NCBI GenBank assembly: GCA_964017125.1
Contig: OZ024914.1
Coordinates: 23,746,702 to 23,810,701 of the forward strand
DNA length: 64,000 bases
DNA from: Flabesymbios commensalis
Lineage: Eukaryota > Annelida > Polychaeta > Terebellida > Flabelligeridae
Direction of reading: 5' to 3'
Under the pieces are notes generated by a model, which ran no database searches, was not told the origin of the DNA, and saw only the letters and a list, made by a program, of their open reading frames with translations. How positions within the stretch are numbered: position 1 is the first letter of the stretch; every line of letters starts with the position of its first letter. Of this stretch, positions 35,350 to 45,920 are shown in pieces. Both the position numbers and the translations under genes were made by a program.

Positions 35350-35470
35350 GTTAAAAACGCGTTCCCGATAACACGATACGTCAATACAATGTTGGTTTAA
35401 CGCTGGGCCCGTGTTGCAGACAGCGGTACATCATTAATCCAACAGTGGGCTAAGGTCTATTGTTTACTGG
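35350..35470. repeat. Copy of the short palindromic repeat
   Basis: Opens GATAACACGATACGTCAAT and contains GCTGGGCCCGTGTTGCAGAC and GGCTAAGGTCTATTGTTTAC. Confidence 0.45.
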
Positions 35471-35675
35471 GTCGAAGAAATAGATCATTTGCTCTTTTAT
35501 AGAGCATGTAATCAATATCATATAGAAGATAATTAATCTGTTATCGTTTTAATGCATTATTACTGACATATGTTTGTGTCATATTATAATTATACATGTT
35601 GCTCAGAATTCAAATACCCGTTGTATAAAATCTTAAGCACAACTTTCCGATATTAATCATTGTTAATCCGATAGG

Positions 35676-35795
35676 GCGGGGACCCTGGTGCAGTGGTTAA
35701 AGCTACCTGCTTTGAAAGTTGGAGTTCGCGGGTTAAAACCCCACTCTGGCCTTCAAGTTAGAAAAAAGCAAAATGTTTCTTCCCCGCTCACTCGT
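35676..35795 (+). repeat. tRNA-derived SINE, second copy of the 475-556 type
   Basis: Carries TGGTGCAGTGGTTAAAGC as A-box region and CGGGTTAAAACCCC where the B-box should be, then a body with AAAAAGCAAAATGTTTCTTC and CCGCTCACTCGTAA. This matches the minus-strand SINE at 420-556. Its tail runs straight into a TCTGTC/TCTGGC microsatellite. Confidence 0.65.
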
Positions 35796-35799
35796 AAAA

Positions 35800-36165
35800 A
35801 ATATATCTGTCTCTGTCTGTTTCTGTCTATGGCTCTGACTCTGGCTCTGCCTCTGGCTCTGTCTCTGGCTCTGTCTGTCTCTGGCTCTGTCTCTGTATCT
35901 GGCTCTGTCTGTCTCTGGCTCTGTCTCTGTCTCTGTCTGTCTCTGTCTATGCCTCTGTCTCAGGCTATGTCTCTGTCTGACTCTGTCTGTCTCTGGCTCT
36001 GTCTGTCTCTGTCTGTCTCTGGCTTAGTCTGTCTCTGGTTCTGTCTCTGGCTCTGTCTCTGGTTCTGTCTTTTGCTCTGACTCTGTCTGTCTTTGGCTCT
36101 AGCTCTGGCTCTGTCTCTGACTCTGTTGTCTCTGGCTCTTGTTCTGTCTCTGGCTCGCTCTCGCG
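35800..36165. repeat. CTCTGT/CTCTGG hexanucleotide microsatellite
   Basis: About 60 units of CTCTG[TG] with variants. Frames on both strands stay open for 60-130 codons (Leu/Ser/Ala or Arg/Asp/Gln repeats), but these are artefacts. Confidence 0.95.
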
Positions 36166-36303
36166 CTCCTTCAGAAACAATGGCCCCGTCCAAACTCACT
36201 AGCACGTTAGTGGTAGTTCCTTCTAGTTTTGGCCATTATACTGCTATGGTGGGGACGCTCGGAGCTTATATTTTACCGTGATAGTTTCCTAAATTATTCT
36301 TAA

Positions 36304-36500
36304 CCCTTTCAGCGCGGGGACCGTCATTAGACGTAAACGACCCCCGCACTGAAAGGAATCAGCAAACTGTTATGACCGTAGACCCATAACATAGATATTC
36401 AAATGAAGACGAAAGAGCTAACTAAGCTATTTGTGATGATTTAAAATTGGAACAACTCTTTGGTCTCCATGGTTGATACGCAAATATTTCAGCATTGTGT
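36304..36500. mobile_element. Mini copy of MITE family T2 plus flanking repeat
   Basis: 36304-36357 is a 54-bp near-palindrome, CCCTTTCAGCGCGGGGACCG ... GACCCCCGCACTGAAAGG, preceded by TTAA. The following 130 bp (GTAGACCCATAACATAG, GAGCTAACTAAGC) match sequence at 29130-29240 inside the Harbinger-type block, so this is a fragment of that composite. Confidence 0.5.
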
Positions 36501-38650
36501 GTTAAATCATCTAGACATTAATGAATTATTTCTTATTTGGCCAACGTTCTAAGGTATGTGGTCCATCAATATTTTTAATCAGTTAGGTGAAACGTCTGAC
36601 CTGTTTTTAACTAGGCAATGTTGATGGGTTGAATCAGATTTCAGTTCTAAAGTATATTTTGTATACCACTCCATGACGGAGACTTATTCCTGAGGTCACA
36701 TAGCGAGCGCACGATATTACTGCAATACATGTTTCGAATTACTGTTATCATTATTACATTTAGCTATAAACAAAAAAAAATACATATTTGTGAATTAATT
36801 TATACTATTCGCTTTCTGTTTTGTGAGTGGGCCCATGGTTTATCCTCTCCCAGTCTGTGCCGACTATGCGTATCTGAGGGTAGTAACAATCTGTTCAATT
36901 TGTCCTTGTATTAAGACTGATTAAGGCAAAGTGAGCACTATTATCATCGGTTGTTTAGAATAAGTTATTATCGCCTTTATCCAAGGTACCATTTATGACT
37001 TACCAAAAAGTTTTGAAATAGCATTATGTTTATGTTTATAATAATATTTGAGGAACTATAGAATGTATGGTGAAATTGTTGTTTTTTTAAAGTCAAAGAT
37101 ACATTGTGAACGCGTAATCCCAAGTACCACTAGTCCGTATTACTCATACTTTTGTATGTAAGCAATTACCTGCCTGAGTACGAAATGAAAAGGTTTAGGT
37201 CATAGCGCAATGATCTTTATTGATTGTCAATTAAAATGCTTGGCAGAGATGCATTCGTTTTCGCCTCATAGGGAAAACACATCTTATTTTCATTTCAACA
37301 AGGGCTCGGGGGCACATATTTTCTGTATTTTACTTCTGTGTACATATAATAGTATTCTATCAGGTGGTGAAAAGTGTAGGGGGGTAGGCATACTATCCTG
37401 TTTATTAATAAAATGTAGGTAATATAATTTAGTGTTTTGTTTACAATTGTACCTGAACTATATAATGGTAGTTGTTATAGCTACTAGAGAATTTATTAAT
37501 GTACAGACAAGAAGTAAGTAATCCTTTTGTGGATAACTTTTGTGTTACTCTGCGACCATGTGAACACATTCAATTATAAAGGTAATGATGAGATAATAAT
37601 AATTACGAATAATTGCATTTATTAATTTTTAAACACGAAGAAAATCATATCACACATAAAATATTGTCGATCTTGTTTATGTTTCTTATAAAGATATAAT
37701 TTTTTTAATATGCATTAGAACCAAGCTCACTGGCGCATGAATACCAATTCATAATCAATGTCATGCTCAGTTTCAGCACCGGTTTACTGAGAAGCTAGAA
37801 GGGAAAGAAAACCGAATAGATATATGTATTTAATAAGTGTCGGGAATGTCGTGGTTTGAACTGTTCAAATTGTGGTTGTAAGATAATTTCTTAGTGTATG
37901 TGCAGCAAAAGAATTACGAAAGTGTACTGACCCTCTTATCGTTTTGCGCGACGTGTGATTATGTTGTTTTGTACCGGGGGAGCAAATAAGCTGTCCATAA
38001 ATGTAACATATATAAGTAACCGCCGACGTAGCTGTGTCGGTGTATCCCCGTTTCAGCATACTGGGGTACGTTTAATCACGTTTCTTGTTAAAGCGGACAA
38101 TTCATTATACATGTATTATTTACTTATATCTTTCTTTCTTCCCTTTCTTGCAATATTCTTCCATTTCCATCAACCATTCTGACAATATATAAATATGAAA
38201 AAATACGTGATTTATCATGTTTATGTAAATTAACTTAGACAGTCAGTCAGACAGTTTGTCCGTCCGTCCGTCCGTCAGTCAGTTATGCGACTATGACGTC
38301 TGCTATACAGTTATCTAGATCCAATGTATTTTACTACCAATACATATTACAGTATTCAATCGACAGACAGAATAACAAACAAGACCAAAAACATAACCCC
38401 CTCCCGGAGGTATTTATATATAGATTTGCTCTACGTACTGGTAGTGCCATACAAATTGAATGGTAGAGTTCAGATGAGCTGAGGCATAACACCATTTGAC
38501 TTGTTGGCGAGCAGCTCTAACCGGTTAACACCATTCATTTTGTTGGCGCACAGCTCTAACGACAAAAGGTTACGACACCTGAACACAGGGTTTTTAAATA
38601 GCATCTCTGAATATCTAGAGTATCTATATATCTATATCCAAGGGGTGTGG
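36501..38650. other. Noncoding stretch, no gene seen
   Basis: AT-rich, with a small CCGT/CAGT simple repeat at 38238-38285. No protein-like frame and no repeat ends recognised. Confidence 0.45.
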
Positions 38651-38657
38651 TAGCAAC

Positions 38658-38712
38658 ATGGAGGAGCTCTACATTTTTATTATCATGATGTGTGGACAAT
38701 CAATTGCACAAG
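38658..38712 (+). CDS. Candidate first coding exon of a secreted host protein
   Basis: An ATG in good context (GCAACATGG) opens a 19-residue signal-peptide-like segment, MEELYIFIIMMCGQSIAQ. The frame then meets a good splice donor, AAG followed by GTTAGT. A hydrophobic core, a small residue before the likely cleavage site and the donor in the right place are suggestive. A possible acceptor near 39290 (TTGTAG then GGTTGGCC) would continue the frame for about 22 codons before a stop, so no convincing downstream exon is found. It could be chance. Confidence 0.2.
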
Positions 38713-38884
38713 GTTAGTTTTGCAATTATACAGTTTGTATGGTTATAAAGAATGTCCTCTCGCTTTACTGATGTGTACAAAATTGTATTTATGACGTTTA
38801 GTGGGATTTTTTTCTACATATTCGACTTATTGTATCATTAAGCGTCCTGCTAAATGTAACAAAATCAGTCGAATATGTAAAATA

Positions 38885-38960
38885 ATACCCTGACATTATA
38901 TTGATACACTGACAATATAGTGATACACTGACATTATAGTGTCATATGATGATATTGTAA
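38885..38960. repeat. Short ACTGACATTATAGTG hairpin repeats
   Basis: Three or four units of ATACACTGACAATATAGTG. They resemble the longer array at 40235-41065. Confidence 0.5.
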
Positions 38961-39704
38961 TTCCCATCATTGTTTGCATATTGAACCAACATTCGATTTT
39001 GTTTATATTTATAGTAAATTGTTTTACATATTTAACAGATTTGTTGTATTTAGCGTATTTTTTACATTTAGTGGTAATTTTCATATTTGTAAGTCCCACA
39101 TGAGTCTGTGGGTCAAATCAAATTTTACATGTATGAATGCATAACAAAAAAGTGAAATGATGATGTCAAATTTTGTGATAAACACCCGATTAGGATGCCA
39201 TTAAAAATAAAATAAGCTACAAAGAATACTATTAATATACAGACATACTGGTGATAGAATATTATTACACACTTCAACTTATTCAATTGTAGGGTTGGCC
39301 TTTAACGTAACAGCCAGATGTCATAACATGAATTTTCCACGCTCGCCTGCAATTGAGATATAGATGGGGACACTTAGTGACCGGAGATTGAACCGGATCT
39401 GAGACCCAGAGTCTTAAAAAGTTCTGTGACAGCATGAAACTTCTGGCTGAACTCCCAGCATGCCCGGTCACTATAAACACAAACACCATCTCAATTGCAT
39501 GCGAGCGTGGGACTATTATATTGATACTAGCTACATGTATAGTCAGTCTTAATTGCATAGACGTGAATAACGATTTCAATGTTATTATAATCAACATAAA
39601 TACATAGTACTTGTGTAAACATGGTATGGCGCATCTTGAAATGGACAAAATAGTTTTGCGGAAATTTCTTCTGTAACATCCTATCCCAAATTCAGGATAT
39701 AGAT

Positions 39705-40207
39705 TATTTGAAGTAGTGTATCCCACGGATCATGTTTTTATTTTTTTCAGAATTTTCATATTTTTACAAATATTTTTAATCAACATTTCTATGAAACCAG
39801 AAGAAACCCAAACAAACTATTTGTATACCTGAAGGACGATTGAATGTTGTCACAGCATTGGGCCACATGCTAATGGCATCGGCCCAGCGTTGGGTAGACA
39901 ATCAGTGCTGCAGGTGTGTCCTCCCGTGTCCTGACTATGAGACACTTTTAGCGGCAACTGGTTTGATCTTACCGTCTGATACGTGGGAATATGTGATGTA
40001 AAGTGCTGAATATCGCTGACTTGTTTTGTTTACATGGCAATATATGACCTGGAAATACAACTATTTCGCTCTTTTTCGGTGCTTTAAAATTGTTTTTTTT
40101 GACTTTTTCGTATTTTTAGTTAAGATCAGTAGGCTACTATATAGCTTCATATAAAATAAATTTTCAAAACTGACAACCTTGAAAATGTCTCATCCCAAGG
40201 GGTCCCT
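39705..40207 (-). mobile_element. MITE family T3, second copy, reversed
   Basis: Ends TCATCCCAAGGGGTCCCT directly before TTAA (40208-40211). This is the reverse of the left end at 27985. Shared interior words include GATCAGTAGGCTA, TTTACATGGCAATATA and ATCCGTGGGATACAC. The far end has decayed. It carries the same internal short palindromic repeat as the first copy. Confidence 0.65.
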
Positions 40208-40234
40208 TTAAACAATAATTATTTTATATTCAAA

Positions 40235-41065
40235 CTATAATGACATTACGATGTCATTTTATGTTACTCTAACGTTAGCTTGTCAGATTTTATTGTCATG
40301 ATTTTATATTAATGTCTTGATATGACATTATTTTGCAGGATATTGCAGTTTAGCCTCACAATATTACATTTTAATATCAGGATATGACATTTTGTGTCAG
40401 GATATAACATTATCATGTGAAGATGTGGCAATATAATACTAGGATATGGCCATTTGAAGCGACACAATCAGGCTAAAATCATCAAAAAATCGGTATTTTT
40501 ATTTTGGCTTCTTAATTTGATCATATGATGTAAACATGTCGATAGACTGCAATTTTTATTTATTTTTGGTGCTGCGCATTTACCAGTTAAGCGAGATGTA
40601 GAGACGCAATTCCCGTATTTCTCTTTTTAGACATGTATGTCCGAAATAAGAAATTCGGAATTTGAGAATATATCATTATAATGCCAGAATATGACATTTT
40701 CGAGTCAAGATATGACATTGTATTTTTTAAAAATTACATTATAATGCCATGACATGGTATTATCTATAATGTCAGTATATCACAGTTTAACATCATATAT
40801 GATATGGTAGTGTCAGGATATTATGATTGTATGATGTCAGAATATAACATTTCATTGTCAGGATATGATAGTATATCGTCAGGAGATAAAGACATTTTAA
40901 TATCATAATATTTCATTTTAATTTCAGAATATTGTATTCTTAAATCAGAATAGGGTCCTTGAAATATAATAGCATGGTACTAGAATATTACCATTTGAAA
41001 TTAAAATGTCAGGATATAGCATTATCATGCTATGATATTACAGTTCAATGTCACGATATGACAAT
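40235..41065. repeat. Array of short imperfect palindromes (ATGACATTATAATGTCAT type)
   Basis: Words such as GATATGACATT, AATGTCAGGATAT and TATAATGCCATGACAT recur at irregular spacing of about 20-40 bp. Many can pair with their neighbours. The array is interrupted by a fragment of MITE family T1 at 40455-40665. Confidence 0.6.
40455..40665. mobile_element. MITE family T1, left-end fragment
   Basis: Starts AGCGACACAATCAGGCTAAA, the same as the left end at 24011, and continues with TTTTGGCTTCTTAAT and TGCTGCGCATTTACCAGTT. No right end is present. Confidence 0.65.
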
Positions 41066-41339
41066 AAAATTAAATAAGGCCTGTGAAATGGAAGTGACAA
41101 TAAGGTTTGGATAACACTAACTCCTGATTGATTGATTCTGTAAAAAAATAAATACACACACTGGACAAAAGTTTGTTCACCCCCAAAGTGATGCCTATTA
41201 GACAGATGCTTAATACCTTAAGTGAATCACAGCAAATAAACTCAAGCCCGGATAGTTTAGTGCATTTTTTTACACGTTATGAACGAAAAAATATTTATGA
41301 TGCTATATGAAACATAATTAGTGTCACAATTAATATTTA

Positions 41340-43060
41340 GTTGGGTAGCTACGTGATCTTATGATGGCCGCTGCTCTTCTGAGCAAAGATGAAAACACTG
41401 TTCTCATCTTTGCAGGACGAATTCTGTCAGAACTTCGGAATAATGCCGCTTAATTCCTTTACATGTGCTTGGTTCGACCTCTCATGCGTCCTTTTTCCTG
41501 CAACTTCAGATGTTTTTGATAGGATTTATATCTGGAGACTGTGGAGAAAATAGCATTCTGCGTCTAGCTTTGTTTTTTAACCATGTCAACACCGCCATGG
41601 CTATGTGACGAGTGCATTGTCTTCTTGGAACACAAATGGGTGTTGCTGGTCCCTAAACATTTGCTCTACTGACTCCAGCAAATTTCCACTCATGAGGTCA
41701 ATGTAAGAATACTGATTCACATTTCCATCAACCACTATCAAAGTGCCAACACAAGAAAGCTGATGCATCTCCAAGCCATAACAGAAACGTTCCTACGTAG
41801 CCGAAATCGTATTGCGTCTGGATTCATATTCTATCAATTATTTCACCAACATCCTTCACTTCCATCAGTAGGGGAGAGTGGGGCACCTTGAACCACTTTT
41901 TCTATTTTTCAACCCCCTCTCAAGTCAGAATGGAACTTAATTTTTTTTATGGCAAATGACAGCCGTAGAAAATGGTAAACTCTTGGCATAAAATAACTTG
42001 AACTTAATCTCTCACTTAAAATAAAAATCACATTTCAATTATTTTTTTTCATAGGCTCAACCTGCCGCACCTACGGGGCACCTTGAACCATGAGTCGGGG
42101 TACCTTGAACCAAGATAAAAATTGAAATAACGGTTTTGAAATGACACATAAGCAGCACTATTTCCATCTGTGATGGCCTAGTTATATTTGTGTTTGTACA
42201 ACACCCGACTTTTATTGAAAAATCAAGTGGCTCAACGTGTCCTATGTTCAAGGTACCCCACTCCTAAATTGTATATTGAACTATGGTTCAACGTGCCCTA
42301 CTTTTCATGGTTCAAGGTGCCCCATCAAAATTCCTCATGATAAAATGGCTTCTAATTTTTTTCTTGCCAAAACAAATGTGAAATAGTAGTTCTTATTCAA
42401 AATTGGCCTTGAAAGGGCTTCCGTGAAACGAAAATTGTTATCTAATACTACGTTTCAATAAGGATTAGAAGAAATTAAAATCACAGCGTAAAATTCACTT
42501 TCTTGTTAATATTTTTTTTAAAATAGCAGAAAATTTGATGAGGTGATCTAATGTGCCCTTTAATTTTTGGTTCGTTCACACATCACCAAGTGGTCATATT
42601 GACGGCATATCTGGCGATTGTGACTTACACAAACAGAGAAAAGTCAAGTGGTTCAACGTGCCCCTATGGTCAAGGTGCCCCACTCTCCCCTAGTGTGTAA
42701 AATAAACTTTCACTCATCCGGGAGCACCACAAAGGACTAATTGTCATTGGTGGTCCAGTGCTGAGCTCTCTTGGCCCATCTGATTTGGATATGCCGGTTT
42801 TGATATGAACCATGAGTTTTTTTCTTGCTACTAGGCTGAATATGTACCCTCCATGTATATAGTCATCGCCTAACAGTTTTTATGACAAATGCGTACCAAA
42901 AACGAGCTCCAGTCAAAAGATTACTCTGAGGTGGTCTTCAAACGTCTCAACCTTGACAGCATCTGAAGACATCTGCCTTCAGGAGCTGACGTATGCTTCC
43001 GACGACATGCCAGCGTCTCCTTTCACTTCTGCCTGATGGTCTGTACCTTGCCCAAATATC
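41340..43060 (-). pseudogene. Tc1-type transposase relic
   Basis: On the minus strand, left of the nested MITE, conceptual translation gives VMAW.CISF, FVFQEDNAPSHSHGG and QSPDINPIKNI. These match the Tc1 transposase motifs around the second catalytic Asp (EDN.P.H) and third acidic residue (SPD.NPIEN). The part to the right of the MITE has shorter protein-like pieces (Y.NQMGQESSALDHQ). Stops and frame changes are scattered throughout and the MITE splits it, so it is not functional. Confidence 0.7.
41871..42690. mobile_element. 820-bp MITE with GGGGAGAGTGGGGCACCTTG ends, TA target
   Basis: Starts GGGGAGAGTGGGGCACCTTG and ends with the inverse, CAAGGTGCCCCACTCTCCCC, flanked by TA on both sides (41869-41870, 42691-42692). 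Inner copies of the same end occur at about 42075-42115 and 42240-42325, so it is internally repetitive. It lies inside the Tc1 element. Confidence 0.85.
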
Positions 43061-43361
43061 GTGTACTCTTTTTTATTGCAGCTGAATTGCGCTGCAATTA
43101 CATGATTTTAAATCTCATTACATTTGGGCCCTTAATTTGAATTCGATTGTCATTACAACTGTCTCAACTGGAACCCATAATTCCAATGCATTGACAATTT
43201 CGCATGAGATTGTGTAAAACATATGTAGATAACATGTGATACAGCTTAAAATCTTCAAAATCATATCGATATGGCCTATGAGCTGGCCGCGCAGTAGTCA
43301 TAAAACAGTGGTGTGTGCATGAATTGTGTGGGGGTGAACGAACTTATGTCCAGTGTGTGTA

Positions 43362-45600
43362 GAGTATATGGTGTGCTTAGGAAAAATAAGAGTATGCTAT
43401 TAAAATATTAACATATTAAATTAAAATGTTTAAAGAGGTCCATGGTTACATGGTTAGGCCAGCTATATCCAAAACATTTAAATACAGCAGTTGAGAAACT
43501 TTCTAGTCCAAATGAAATGAATGGGGTTTTAGGCCACTTTTGTGCCCATATAGGCTACTTTCATATTCCACTGGTGACGATGGTGGGTTGAAAAAAATTA
43601 CAAATTTCTAATTATCACGTTCCATAAGTATTTCTCATTATTATGCAAATTTATGTTAATTAGAAGGATATCACATATCAATTGAAGAAACTTTACTGAG
43701 TTGAAAATATGGGGGGGGGGGGCAAGTATGGTATATACCCCTAATTTATATAACAACTGATTGGTGGTGATTGGTGGTGACAGACTGAACAACTCTTCGA
43801 TTGGTCGGGGGTAGAATACTAAACTTGGTGCAACATGGGTATAGATAAATTTACTCTTCCTTTACCGACTTCTCCCTGATATAACCACTCATAGAAACCG
43901 ACTTCTTTTTGTAAAAACTGCAGGAAAAAATCATATTGATGGAGAATCGGAGATGTAGCCCTTAATTAATGAAATTTTAGCAAGGCCGAGAAATGAGTCA
44001 AGTTTTCATAATGCTATATCCCCAAGGTCATTTGAAGGTTATTTCAAGGTCAAATGACAAGGTCATATGGTATAAATACTTTTAAAATATTTATTAACTA
44101 CATGTACCTTTGGCTTTATTTATCACAACATATGATCAAAAGTTATATGATCGAAAGTGCTATGGGTGGTGCATACAATTTTAGGCTACGACCAGTTCCT
44201 GTGGGATAATTACGTCAGGTAATTCAATTATATTTAGTCTTGGATTACAGCAATACATTCAGCCAAAACGAACAAATGGGCAAAATACTTAATGTTGTAC
44301 TGATGGATGACCCCTGCAAGATAACAGTGTGTCCATAAAGATTCACTCTAAGGCCGTTACTTGCTTGTAACAAAAAAACGTCATCACAGCTTTTATGGGG
44401 TGATTTAATTTATATTGTCATAAACAACACTAAATTTTTGCAAAGATGTCAAGACATTGAATTCACGCCAAAATATACGAGAGAACCCAGCTGGGCGACA
44501 CAACAACATAATATTTTCCGAACAGACATTAACGTTATTGGCCCATAGTTCATAAGCCCAGACACTTTAGTGACACACACGCGGAGCCAAAATAATTTGG
44601 GACAGTTGTTTTGCTTATTTCAAAACCCTATTTCTTATTTGCGGCAAAATGTGCGTTTTTGTAAAACAAATTTTATTGTTTTAACGTACCGTTGAGTTTG
44701 TTTTTGGTTCTTTGATTTTTGGTGAGTACTGTCACCAAGAAGATTTTGTTCTCAATAAGAATAAAATATAAAATTATGTTATTTAAATAATTCTTTGTAA
44801 CATAATTTCCTGCACGGATGATCTCATGCTTTATTTGTATGCACGCAAAATATGGATGGGTAGTGAAGTATCTAGAACATAAATATAGATGTATATGATC
44901 TAAAATGTTTATTAATAATTTCAATTGATCCCCATTTACATATACCTCGGTAGCCGACATATACTTAATGTTGGCATGTTGTGATTTGAAACGATTTACT
45001 TTTCCATACAGCATGCTTTATGACCTCGTTTTTCGGTTGGCTGACTTGCAAAATATGCATGCACATTATACATGCAGACAGACAGATATTTTATTGACAG
45101 AAAAGAAAAGTCATTACAGACTTATTTGTCATAGAAATGACACTACTACTAAAAATGAATTAAAAGGCATTGCCAAGGTAACATAGAGGTCTATCATTTT
45201 GTTTCCCGCACCAAAACCAGAGATAAAATAGCTACTACGTATGACATACTAATTATATATAGTAGCAAAAAAGACACTCTGGAAAGCGTAGAAACCTAAA
45301 ATATATACAAGTGCATAATTATGCTACAGTAACTGGAGTATGCAATAAGACAATGGTAAAAATTATATGGTATTTTTTTAAATTAAATATAATATCATGC
45401 AAGTACAATAAATATGGCATAAACAGGTAGCTCCGAGTCATGTGACCATGCAAGCACAGTCGCTATGAGCGCGGAGATTCCCTGAGATTGACTAGTGGTG
45501 CAAACTTAACGACGTAATAACAGTAGTAATGGCGGTTAAAAATTATTTGTGCAATTCACACAGGACATGGCCCTCGCACAAAAACATTAAGCCTTTTTAA
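43362..45600. other. Noncoding stretch, no gene seen
   Basis: Includes a SINE-tail-like GAAATGAATGGGGTTTT near 43515 (also at 297-316), a poly-G tract at 43711-43722, a small cluster of AAGGTCA words near 44030-44075 and AT-rich DNA. The right end may include the LINE 3' untranslated region. Confidence 0.4.
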
Positions 45601-45920
45601 AATTCACTATATTGTTTAATTCATACTTTTTCAATCACGACCTAGTTAGTACCACATACTCGGAGTTACAATCGAAGAAAAACATTCCCGACCTCATAGA
45701 GAAAATCAGTTGACTTAGCAACTCTGAAATCCTCCATAAGGCCCCACCTCGTCTGATAACAAAGGCGACGGAAACGTCCCTAACCGGCCCCAAAAAGCCA
45801 AATAATAAGATCCGAGAGCAACAACCGTCTTGATATGTGGTAATACCCAAGTCAGATCATGAGGGCATGATAATATGAATAATATAGCGACAGGTGACAG
45901 ATTTATTATACTCAGTAGTT

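Larger units (their letters stand above)
41155..43359 (-). mobile_element. Tc1/mariner element split by a nested MITE
   Basis: Terminal inverted repeats read CACACACTGGACAAAAGTTT and (right end, reversed) CACACACTGGACATAAGTTC, matching for about 33 bp with few differences. TA lies on each side (41153-41154 and 43360-43361), as expected for this superfamily. Without the nested 820-bp MITE the element is about 1.38 kb, a usual Tc1 length. It carries a minus-strand transposase relic. Confidence 0.8.

Noticed and set aside
35688-36205. Long open frames on both strands (Leu/Ser-rich and Arg/Gln/Asp-rich)
   Set aside because: They lie in a hexanucleotide microsatellite; period divisible by three keeps all frames open.
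39283-39726. 147-residue minus-strand open frame
   Set aside because: No recognisable domain, no similarity to neighbours, composition typical of chance in AT-rich DNA.
44673-45014. 113-residue minus-strand open frame
   Set aside because: AT-rich chance frame without recognisable features; not connected to the LINE frame.
45635-45850. 71-residue frame just 3' of the LINE ORF
   Set aside because: Probably LINE untranslated region; no zinc knuckle or other domain.
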